Source of the DNA: Hydractinia symbiolongicarpus
Lineage: Eukaryota > Cnidaria > Hydrozoa > Anthoathecata > Hydractiniidae
Direction of reading: 5' to 3'
Length of the DNA: 60,000 nt
Assembly (NCBI RefSeq): GCF_029227915.1
Contig: NC_079881.1
Span: forward strand, 11,881,501 to 11,941,500
Both the position numbers and the translations under genes were made by a program. The notes under the pieces are model-generated. The model saw only the letters and a program-made list of their open reading frames with translations, was not told the DNA's origin and searched no databases. Shown one piece after another: positions 1 to 8,699 of this stretch; position 1 is the stretch's first letter, and every line of letters begins with the position of its first letter.

Positions 1-218
1 TCCTGATTCTTCACCCCACTGCCTTCTTCTGTTTCTGCTGGACTTTTACCATCTGGGGTTTTTATATTGACTTTTTCCTTAACATGCTGTTTATCACTCT
101 CCCCTCCCAAGTAAGATGTGTATACCATATACGCCAAAATCATAGAAGCGAACAATAATATTATCCATATAAGTGGTTTGCATCTGCCAGGCTGTTTTAC
201 TGCAGGTTTCTCTTCCAT
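1..218 (-). CDS. N-terminus of a type II membrane protein (partial, runs off left edge)
   Basis: The reading frame is open from the ATG at 216-218 to the window edge, giving 72 codons with no stop. The product has a short basic cytosolic tail (residues 1-16), a hydrophobic membrane segment (about 17-33, WIILLFASMILAYMVY), then a hydrophilic Lys/Glu-rich start of a stem. This is the topology of Golgi type II enzymes. It matches the layout of the gene at 5634-8699 on the same strand, so the two may be relatives, although the short overlap shows no clear sequence identity. The catalytic or C-terminal part lies outside the window, so the function is unknown. Confidence 0.55.
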   Translation of the reverse strand, partial: MEEKPAVKQPGRCKPLIWIILLFASMILAYMVYTSYLGGESDKQHVKEKVNIKTPDGKSPAETEEGSGVKNQ

Positions 219-589
219 GACGAAATTCTACAAAAAGTAGTAAGTATTCAAAAACAAAAATAAAAACAAGATTTAAAGAAAGGAAAGAGCTACCCTATTT
301 GTTTGACTTAAAAGAATTATTAGTTCCATTGTAAGAGACCTAGCTATGATTACGACCGGCACACTAGAGGGAATTTTAAGCTTCTGAGCCACTAGATCAA
401 TTAAAAAAAAAGCTCTGCAAGTCTCTCCCATGTTCACAGCGACAGTCAAAAACGTTGGTGGGAAGGAGGATCGTACCGGACGCGCACTACGGCTGCTACA
501 GTATTGAAAAACATGGTAGTTTTTTTTTTATATAAACATGCTTCATAATAGATTCACAGACAGCTCAATACTAAAACACTAAAAATTTT
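219..589. other. Intergenic, no gene seen
   Basis: Upstream flank of the leftmost minus-strand gene. It is AT-rich, with short A and T runs. I see no open frame or repeat that I can support. Confidence 0.5.
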
Positions 590-978
590 AAAAGTAGGAA
601 CTTCCCATATTTTTTATGATCAATTCTAAGTCTTCTTAAAATAAGCAGGAATATCCAATAATTCTTATGACCAATCCTAAGTCTTCGAAAAATAAGTAGG
701 AATTTCCAATACTTCTTATGACCAATCCTAAGTCTTCGAAAAATAAGTAGGAATTTCCAATATTTCTTATGACCAATTCTAAGTCTTCTAAAAATAAGTA
801 GGAATTTCCAATATTTCTTATGACCAATCCTAAGTCTTCTAAAAATGAGTAGGAATTTCCAATAATTTTTACGACTAATCCTAAGTCTTCTAAAAATAAG
901 TAGGTATATCCAATATTTTTGATGACCAATCCTAAGTCTTCTAAAAATAAGTAGGAATTTCAAATAATTCTTATGACC
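590..978. repeat. 51-bp tandem repeat, about 7.6 copies
   Basis: Seven consecutive units of exactly 51 bp run from 622 to 978, each beginning near AATCCTAAGTCTTCTAAAAA. A diverged partial unit precedes them at 590-621. Units differ at only a few positions. Because 51 is a multiple of three, stop-free frames on the minus strand give a spurious 17-residue peptide repeat. The array is a minisatellite; no coding role is evident. Confidence 0.9.
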
Positions 979-2992
979 ACCTAAGTAATGAAATGTACCG
1001 AAAATTGATGCCGACGAAAATTTTTGAAGACAAAATTTGGTATCCACTGAGGTACCTGATCAGAAATGCAAGTCAGTGTAAAGTTTTACGACATCTTATA
1101 TATTAGATTCACGGGTCCACCGGTCCTCAGATTCTCACTCGTCGTAGGATCGCTAATTCGTGCGTTTTTTAATTACTCGATGACAAAGAGAAGACGGGTA
1201 TTACTATATATTTTTGTACGCAGACTATTATAAGCCAAAAAATTGATAAGCACTACTTGTTAGCCCGTAAAAAAAACCTGCTGCTATTTGCAGCTATTCG
1301 CAACCACAACCTTGGGCTCGTTAAGGAAAGTCAAATGTTAAAACATAGACTAGTTTTTAGCCAATTGAAAAATTTGCGGGAATTTGTTGCCGTCCATATT
1401 TTTCAAACGAGGGGCCTGTGTATCCCTGTTCAACTTTACCTAAATTACTCTGCAGGAGAAGGTCTGAAAAAAAGCTGCGGTCCAGGGCTTTTAAACAGGT
1501 AGACCACGGATATTTTTAAAGACATAATTCACGTTTTTTTAACGTCGTCCTAAAATCTGCATCTTTCAAACGTACGTTGGGTATAGCTTTGTTTCCCCGG
1601 AGAAAATTGTTTCTCGCATCGATATATAGCGCATTTTTAGCACAAAGTATTAATTTGGCAACTATTTTTAGCAGAACACGGGAATTACTATAAAAGAAAA
1701 ATCCACGGGGATTCGCTTGTATGATGTATATTTATCGCACAAAACTGTTAGCGTCGTAGTTAAAAATAATTTCTGTGCGCAACAAACAAAAGCCAACATG
1801 TAGCAGGCAAAATACGGCTATTAATTAATAGAAGAGTAGTCGTTGGCCAATAAAGAACACCCAAGGCAAACAAAATCGATAAGAATATATCACATGTCCG
1901 CAGCAGAAGTTTAGGCAGCGTAGAGAAGGACAGACGATAGCTATCATTATAGAGATCAGTTGAATCGCCGTGGTTGCCACTTAATTCAAGAAAAATAGTG
2001 TTTACGGAAATCATACCTATAATGTATAAAACCATGTTGTTTTGATGGACTTCTATGGAGATTTTGATGACGTCAGTGAAAACCCGTACAATGTAGAAAG
2101 TTTTTTTTATTGTGTGGACATTGGAATGTTGATCAAAGTAATGCATAGGCTGTGTTTCGACACACAGTTACTGACATTAAGTTGACGTACCAACTTGTTT
2201 TTTCCAATTCAGAAAAACCAGGCCTACTAGTCAAGTGGTTCAAATAATTGGCAATTGGCTCCCCAGCCCTTGTGTAGCTAAGATTAATGACCCCAAAATC
2301 TTTTAGGGTCTGAGGATTATCCAAAAAGTGAAGTTCTAAATTTTAAGAGATTTGAAATCATGTGTTAGTTATGTGTTCAAATAAAGTATTTGTTAAAAGA
2401 GGTTGTTTAAGAGTTCTTAAAACATTTTTGCAGCAGGCAATTTTCACCAACAATTTTGACCGTTTTTAACCTTTCCTCATTTTAAAATTAAATATTGTGT
2501 GGTGAACCCTGACTTACTACAAAAAGGAGCAACAGCGAAACAGAATGAAGGCTAGTGTTAGTTAAAAAGAACAAGCGTGCACCCATATCCAGCGTGTGTC
2601 CACAAATCAACAAGGAAGAATAAATAAAGTGAAAATCAACTAACACTTCTGATGATACAGAAACATTTAATACGCAATTGCAAAGAGAAAAAAAATTCTC
2701 ATCCGAAAAATTGTCCCCCCAACTTTTTTTAGCATAAAAATAAACCAACAAAAAAATCTTTAACTTACTTTTATAGGTTTTGTTTTCTATTGCCACGTTT
2801 ACTTCTGGCTACTTGAATAATTTTTTTGCTGTGATTGCTGTTAGCTATATCGAGATAAGAAGTTATCAAATAATTTGCGCTTTGTTCAATTAATCCTACT
2901 TCAATTTTGTAATTAGATTGTAACCATAACAACGTTTAAATTTAATTAAGAGTTTTTTATAATTGCATTAGTTTTTATAATCGCATTAGTTA
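979..2992. other. Intergenic, no gene seen
   Basis: AT-rich sequence with several short stop-bounded frames (81-128 codons) on both strands. None has a recognisable domain, a paired splice site or a convincing start context. I see no supported feature. Confidence 0.5.
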
Positions 2993-3623
2993 AGGTGGAT
3001 TTCCACTTGCGTATTTCTTGCCTCGGATCGGATCGGATCGGAACGGGTCGGAATTAATTTCAATTTCCACTTTGGGGGCAGAAAAATGTTTGTGTATACA
3101 GTATAAATAAAAAAAAAATAGTAATAAAAAAAAAAATGGGACTGCCAAGTTTGAGATTAAAAATTATTTTGCTTCTTACACGAAGGGAAAATAGAGAAAT
3201 AAGAAAAAAGATGTGGTTGCTACAAATATAAAAAAACAAAAACAGGAAGGGAAATTTCTTTTACTGATTAAAAAAATACAACTGCACGATCATGTTATGT
3301 TCTACCAATACCTTTGTATGAATTCCAGTCAATATGATTAAAAAAGGGATAATTTTGATTCGAACCACTATTATGGTTACCCAGATTCGCCATTTTGTTT
3401 ATTTTTGTACTGCATGGTTTTCGATCGACTTGAAGTTGTCGCGAAATTTTAATTGAATTTGATTGTTTACTTTTTTAAAGATGTCATTTTTCAGTCGGAA
3501 ACCATTGGAAAAAGTTGAATATAATACAATTTTCACTCGGAACAGAACAGAACGGAAAAAACAAGAAAATTTCCGAATCACGTGTTTGGAAAACGCAAAA
3601 AATATGGAAGTGGAAATCCACCT
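2993..3623. mobile_element. MITE with TTA target duplication (PIF/Harbinger-like)
   Basis: The left end AGGTGGATTTCCACTT (2993-3008) is the exact reverse complement of the right end (3608-3623). Both ends are bounded by the trinucleotide TTA (2990-2992 and 3624-3626). Subterminal blocks rich in GGATC/GGAAC motifs also face each other in inverted orientation. A 631-bp, non-coding, TIR-bounded unit with a TTA duplication fits the PIF/Harbinger superfamily, which duplicates TWA. The superfamily assignment is inference from the target duplication. Confidence 0.65.
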
Positions 3624-3626
3624 TTA

Positions 3627-3939
3627 CACATTTGAAGATTCAAATTCCCATAGCATGTTTCATCGAGAATGAGCTATCCCCAAGCTCCTAAAGAGATGTG
3701 ATTAGCATTTTTACTGTTAAAAGTAAAAACACCAATACACATTTCTCCATAAGCAAAGCAAGGGTTGAGGCTTTATGTTGCTTCGGTATCTGTATTTTCT
3801 TAATTGGTGCTTGGTTGTTGTTTCTTGATTATTCATGGAATTGACGTTTTTCGTTCCTTAGTAGAGCACGAACATCCATTTGAATCAAACTTTTAATAAC
3901 ATTTGCTGTTACCTGGCCTGACTTTTAGAAAAAGTTAAA
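3627..3939. other. Short intergenic stretch, no gene seen
   Basis: Sequence between the MITE and the pogo-like remnant. I see no supported feature. Confidence 0.4.
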
Positions 3940-4241
3940 TCTCGGGAATTACAGGCTGCTATCTCGAACATTTAATGGACTGGACAAAAAGTTCGAGATA
4001 GCGCGATTTTCAAGATAGCGCGATTTCGATATAACGAAGTTACGCCAGGAGAAAATTTCAGAAAGCGTGGTAATATTTTTTTTAGAGTTGCGTATAACTT
4101 GGAAGAAAAGAATGCCAAAAGAATGCAACCCTACCTTCGAAAGATTAAAAACATTCAAAAAACATTTAAAAATTGAAATAGGGACTAAAAATCTTCGAGA
4201 TAGCGGAGTTCAAGATAGCGAGAGATAAGGAAACTCAACTG
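3940..4241. mobile_element. Pogo/Tigger-like DNA transposon remnant
   Basis: The right end, AAGGAAACTCAACTG (4227-4241), is followed by TA. Inward lie iterated blocks of the form 'cgagatagcg' and 'gatataacg' (3955-4035 and 4193-4222), the style of pogo/Tigger termini ('cgatataacgaa'). No intact left end beginning CAGT is present and no transposase is visible, so this is a truncated non-coding remnant. Confidence 0.35.
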
Positions 4242-5633
4242 TACTTCTGTACTTATACTTCCTTTTTGTTTCTCCTTGTTTTTAAAGGTTGTTAGCTTGA
4301 TGTTACTGATAAGACGTTGCTTTAAAACAGGTTCTTACAAAAATAATTATGACTGCAACCTAACGTCGATAAAACTCGTTAACGCTGAGCTGCTTCTTTG
4401 CACCATAACATACAAGAATAATTTTTAGGCCAACAAAAAGTTGCATAAATGTTCAAAAATTCAACTTAGGATTCCTGGAGAATTCTACAATAGTTTATTC
4501 TAAAAAGCAAAACGTGACACAAATATACGGGCAAAACTTTCGCGCCAGGAAAATGTTACGATTTACGAATGTTTAATAGTTTTTGTCCAACTCTTAAAAG
4601 TTTTTTTTTTTCTGTTTTGGGGTTTTTTCTTTATCCTGTCTCTACTTTTAACTTCTTACACCCCAAAATGCGAATTTTAAAAACCCCTTTTATAAAAAAG
4701 CCAAACGCCACGGTGACTGCAAAACTTTTTGAGTAAACAAAAAGGCATTAATTTGTTTGGTTGTATCTTGTGACAAGTTTTATAAAGTTTTTTTTAATTA
4801 AGATCATTTTTAAAAAAGTGAGCTAAAAAAACTTAACTTAATAAGTCGTATAAGGACTACGTGACGTGTTTTGTTGGTGTAGAAACGTTTTTTAGAAATC
4901 ATTTCTTTAGAGTATGGCGGAGAATTAGTTATAACCGTGCTTATGTTAATAAACCTAGGGTATTTTTGTGGAACACAAAAAATACTAATATTCCTGTGCA
5001 GGGCTTTAGCAGCCTAGATGGATGGGTTACCCCCCAAAAAAAGTTTTGCCGATTTTGTTAATTTTAGAGACTGATACAGAGGATGCATTTTGACTCCAGG
5101 AACCTAAAATCTCAATTTTTTACCTCCCTAAAATGGTAATGGGTGTCTGCTATGACCCTGCTTTCTTTTGTACTCTTATTGTGTGAACTTCTGATGTTGA
5201 AATCAATATTGCTAAATTCTTTAAGTTGTTAGTGCTAGGGTTCAGCGTTTTAAAAAATAAACAAGCGATTAAGTATTTTAGAAATATATTTACTGAACCA
5301 TGTAAATTAATTTAAATTTGGATGAACCATCAAGTAGTGTATTGGAATATGTATAGTAAGAAAATGGTGCAAACGAGGCTATTTATCAAAGAAAAAGAAG
5401 GCTGAAAGAAACGGCTAGCAGCCACATACATTATCATAATGTAGTTACATGTTGTTTTTAAAGTGCACATGACCTTTAATCAAATTCAATTAGTCTCCTG
5501 CACAGATTTTTTTAGAATTTAAGTAACACACTAAATTTGGCGACTGTACAAAGTTTTTAACACCAATTTTCAAGTTAATTTCACTTGTGAAATTAAAATG
5601 TGTTGATATTACGCGTCATCATTTAATTACGCT
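4242..5633. other. Intergenic, no gene seen
   Basis: AT-rich region 3' of the minus-strand gene that ends at 5634. It contains small unsupported frames only. The 3' UTR of that gene should lie here, but I cannot place a convincing polyadenylation signal. Confidence 0.45.
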
Positions 5634-8600
5634 TCAAAACAATTTTTTTGACGGCCAAACGTACGTCATGTCGTCAAAGTCAAATTCACTATATTCTTCA
5701 TGTAACGGAACACAATGTTCATGATGCACAAATAATACTCTACAAGGATTCAATATTGTATACCCGAGGTCGTATTTAAATGTCCAGATTAAAGTATTTT
5801 CTATGCCAACATGGTATAGGGTAGCGTTTCTGAGCTTTTGTAAATTCTTCAGAGAGAACGAACCATGTACATAAAACACGATCACATCATTGCTTTTGCG
5901 ATACATGTTTCGACGATCACAATGTGCTTGTGTTTTAGAATATCGGCAAGATGTTTTCGAGGAATGTCGTGTGACGGCATACAATAGCTTTTCTGTTTTT
6001 AAGTGATTGAAATCTAAATTCTCCCAACCTTTTCCAAACAAGTTATCTGGTTTTGTCATGACAACATATTTATTTTTCAAACATTTTGTTACGTAAGATA
6101 AAATAAGCTTCACTGTGACAGTTTTTTTGACCGCCACTAAGATTAGCTTGTGAGAATTTGAAAAATCTATTTTGCGGAGATAATCGGCATCGTCATTTGT
6201 TGGGGTAAAGATGTGAACACTTTCAAACATCTGATTGTTAAGGTTCTTCTGTACAGTGTTAAGAATTTCCATAAGTCTTGCTTTCATCTTCTCTACGGTT
6301 TGTTTACGTGCACTGTACAAGTTTATACTTTGAGGATTCGTGAAAGCTGTGATTAAAATCAACTTTTTCCGTTCCTTCATGTTTTTATACTTCCGAGAGC
6401 ATTTTTTGTGTAAAACCATAGCTTGGTTGTATCCTTTTGATAGAGTCGATATGGTTTTATATGAAATTTCATTCTTTTCTTCATCGTCAACATCAAACTC
6501 GTCATCTTTCTCATGATCAGCTTCATTTTTATTAGTAACCGGATTGTTATCTACAGGGCTATCCGTTTCAACTTTAATTGCATAATTGGCACTTATAGTC
6601 TTGTGCACATACCGTTCGCCGACACGTTTTTCTCTTCTATCTTCTCTTTCTTTAGCTTGTATATTCTTCTTTCTAATTATTTCAAATATCGGCTTACTCA
6701 TTTTTACATCAGGAAAATGTTTTGCAAAAAAAATCTTCTTGTGTTTTGCATTTTTTGTCTCAGGTATGTTTGTCATTTCATCTTCATCATTGTGTACACT
6801 TTTATTTTTATGTTCGAACAAATATACTTTATTATTGTACTTTTGTTGCTCACTCTCATTTTCTGCGTTTGTCTTTCCACTTATTTTCTCATCCTGGTTA
6901 GAATCTTCATTTTCATCACCTTTTCTTTTATCTTTAATTTTTATATTTTCATTTTTATGGTTTTTGTTTGCAATTTCTCCGTGTTTGCTTTCATTTTCTG
7001 CGTTTTCATCCTCTCCTTCGTTTTCGTCCACGTTCTTTGCGTTTTTACTTTTATCTTGATGAGTTTGATTCTTGGTTTCACTTTCTACATTTTTATCTTC
7101 ACTTTCTTCGTTTTTATCTTCACTTTCTTCGTTTTTATCTTCACTTTCTTCATTTTTATCTTCACTTTCTTCGTTTTTATCTTCACTTTCTTCGTTTTTT
7201 TCTTTACTTTCTTCGTTTTTATCTTCACTTTCTTCGTTTTTATCTTCACTTTCTTCGTTTTTATCTTCACTTTCTTCGTTTTTTTCTTTACTTTCTTCGT
7301 TTTTATCTTCACTTTCTTCGTTTTTATCTTCACTTTCTTCGTTTTTATCTTCACTTTCTTCATTTTTATCTTCACTTTCTTCGTTTTTATCTTCACTTTC
7401 TTCGTTTTTTTCTTTACTTTCTTCGTTTTTATCTTCACTTTCTTCGTTTTTATCTTCACTTTCTTCGTTTTTTTCTTTACTTTCTTCGTTTTTATCTTCA
7501 CCTTCTTCGTTTTTATCTTCACTTTCTTCGTTTTTATCTTCACTTTCTTCGTTTTTATCTTCACTTTCTTCGTTTTTTTCTTTACTTTCAGTGTTTTCAT
7601 CTTCAGTTTCTGCTTTTTCATCTTTACTTTCTAATTGTTCATCTTTACTCTCTGCGTTTTCGTCTTTACTTTCTGATTGTTCATTTTTACTCTCTGCGTT
7701 TTCATCTTCACTGTCCGCGTTTTCATCTTCACTTCCTACGTTTTCACCTCTACTTTCAGCGTTTTTGTCTTCACTTTCTGCTTTTTTCTTTGCAATTTCT
7801 CCTTTGTCTTCAGTTTCCGCCTTTTCATCCCCTTTTTCTTCGTTTTCGTCCATACTGTCTGCGTTTTTACTTTTATCCTGATGAATTTGATTTTTTTCAC
7901 TTTCGTCCTCTGTATCTTTAGTTTGTGCGTGTTTATCTTTACTTTTTTTACCCCCTTCTTCTTCTTTCTCGTCCACTTCATCTGTGTTTATATTTCTATC
8001 CTGATGAATTTGATTCTTGCTTTCACTTTGCGTACCTTTATTTTCACTTTCACTTTCCACGTTTTTGTCCCGTTCTTCGTTTTTATTAACGTCTTCTGCT
8101 TTCCCATTTATATTTGTTACCGGTTCATCCTCACGACCCTGTATGTTGTGTTCTTTGTTCATTTCATCCTTTTTATTCATTTCTCCTGCGTTGTCACCCT
8201 CTTTTCCGTTTGTTTCTGTATTATCCTCTACATTTTCATCCCTGTAATCAACTCCGTCAAATGTTTTTTTTCGCACTGGATAAGTTTCTGACTTTTTGTT
8301 TTGCGCGTCTCCATGCGTTTTCTCAGGTTCATTTACAATTGTCACAATATCTAATTTAGCTTTATTATCCTTTTGTGATAGTGTCGGTGCACCTTTATCT
8401 TTTTCGTCGCCCACGTAGACGCCATTCTCCTTTTGGTTTATCACTTCGGCATCATTATCGTCTTCTTCATCCTCTTCTTCATCAACATCTTTGTCTTGTC
8501 TTTTATCCTCTCTTCTTTCACGTATGATTTTTTGTTGCAAATAGGCAAAATATAACTGCTGAGCTGCAGAGTTGCTAGATGGAGCAACATCGTTGGTATG

Positions 8601-8699
8601 GTAAAACGAGCGGCCAATTAAATTACCGACGGAAAAGGCGATCAGTATTCCAATGATGTATAAAAGACGATGCTTGTCGATGTGTTGTCGGAATTTCAT
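5634..8699 (-). CDS. Type II membrane protein with long charged repeat stem and glycosyltransferase-like C-terminal domain
   Basis: A single-exon frame of 1021 codons. Residues 1-10 are a basic cytosolic tail and about 12-32 (LLYIIGILIAFSVGNLIG) form a membrane anchor. Residues about 60-770 are an extremely hydrophilic Glu/Asp/Lys/Asn stem. Within it, about 375-538 are near-perfect heptads of the NEESEDK type with NEESKEK variants. Residues about 778-1021 are globular: a hydrophobic strand (LILITAFT), then a KYVVMTKPDNLF stretch, YAVTRH (about 907), SNDVIVFY (about 936), GYTILNPC and HHEHC. This order resembles nucleotide-diphospho-sugar transferases of the pattern 'viiaNaDI... ALTR... SqDvwvF... 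NP... H.H'. The usual acidic metal site is not clearly intact, so activity is uncertain. The expected location is the Golgi or the cell surface. The ATG at 8697-8699 is chosen because it directly precedes the anchor. The partial gene at 1-218 has the same topology. Confidence 0.8.
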   Translation of the reverse strand: MKFRQHIDKHRLLYIIGILIAFSVGNLIGRSFYHTNDVAPSSNSAAQQLYFAYLQQKIIRERREDKRQDKDVDEEEDEEDDNDAEVINQKENGVYVGDEKDKGAPTLSQKDNKAKLDIVTIVNEPEKTHGDAQNKKSETYPVRKKTFDGVDYRDENVEDNTETNGKEGDNAGEMNKKDEMNKEHNIQGREDEPVTNINGKAEDVNKNEERDKNVESESENKGTQSESKNQIHQDRNINTDEVDEKEEEGGKKSKDKHAQTKDTEDESEKNQIHQDKSKNADSMDENEEKGDEKAETEDKGEIAKKKAESEDKNAESRGENVGSEDENADSEDENAESKNEQSESKDENAESKDEQLESKDEKAETEDENTESKEKNEESEDKNEESEDKNEESEDKNEEGEDKNEESKEKNEESEDKNEESEDKNEESKEKNEESEDKNEESEDKNEESEDKNEESEDKNEESEDKNEESKEKNEESEDKNEESEDKNEESEDKNEESKEKNEESEDKNEESEDKNEESEDKNEESEDKNEESEDKNVESETKNQTHQDKSKNAKNVDENEGEDENAENESKHGEIANKNHKNENIKIKDKRKGDENEDSNQDEKISGKTNAENESEQQKYNNKVYLFEHKNKSVHNDEDEMTNIPETKNAKHKKIFFAKHFPDVKMSKPIFEIIRKKNIQAKEREDRREKRVGERYVHKTISANYAIKVETDSPVDNNPVTNKNEADHEKDDEFDVDDEEKNEISYKTISTLSKGYNQAMVLHKKCSRKYKNMKERKKLILITAFTNPQSINLYSARKQTVEKMKARLMEILNTVQKNLNNQMFESVHIFTPTNDDADYLRKIDFSNSHKLILVAVKKTVTVKLILSYVTKCLKNKYVVMTKPDNLFGKGWENLDFNHLKTEKLLYAVTRHSSKTSCRYSKTQAHCDRRNMYRKSNDVIVFYVHGSFSLKNLQKLRNATLYHVGIENTLIWTFKYDLGYTILNPCRVLFVHHEHCVPLHEEYSEFDFDDMTYVWPSKKLF
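7085..7577 (-). repeat. 21-bp coding repeat array encoding NEESEDK heptads
   Basis: About 23 tandem units of 21 bp inside the coding sequence, so copy-number change keeps the frame. Two unit variants (SEDK and SKEK) recur in blocks such as SEDK-SEDK-SKEK, which suggests higher-order duplication of two- to four-unit blocks. The 21-bp period also makes all minus and plus frames stop-free here, creating long spurious antisense frames. Confidence 0.9.

Noticed and set aside
571-1047. 158-codon minus-strand frame with a repeated FLLIFRRLRIGHK peptide
   Set aside because: It is fully explained by the 51-bp tandem repeat, whose length is a multiple of three; there is no independent coding evidence.
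1257-1502. 81-codon plus-strand frame
   Set aside because: It starts at a non-ATG codon, and no domain, splice signal or repeat relationship was found.
2488-2796. 102-codon minus-strand frame with hydrophobic stretches
   Set aside because: AT-rich DNA commonly gives Phe/Leu-rich frames; no motif and no flanking exons.
3355-3370. tRNA T-loop-like box 'gattcgaacc'
   Set aside because: It lies inside the TTA MITE and no other tRNA arm is present.
6513-7634. 373-codon plus-strand frame and other long plus-strand frames
   Set aside because: They are the antisense shadow of the 21-bp coding repeat in the 5634-8699 gene; composition is the complement of Glu/Lys-rich codons.
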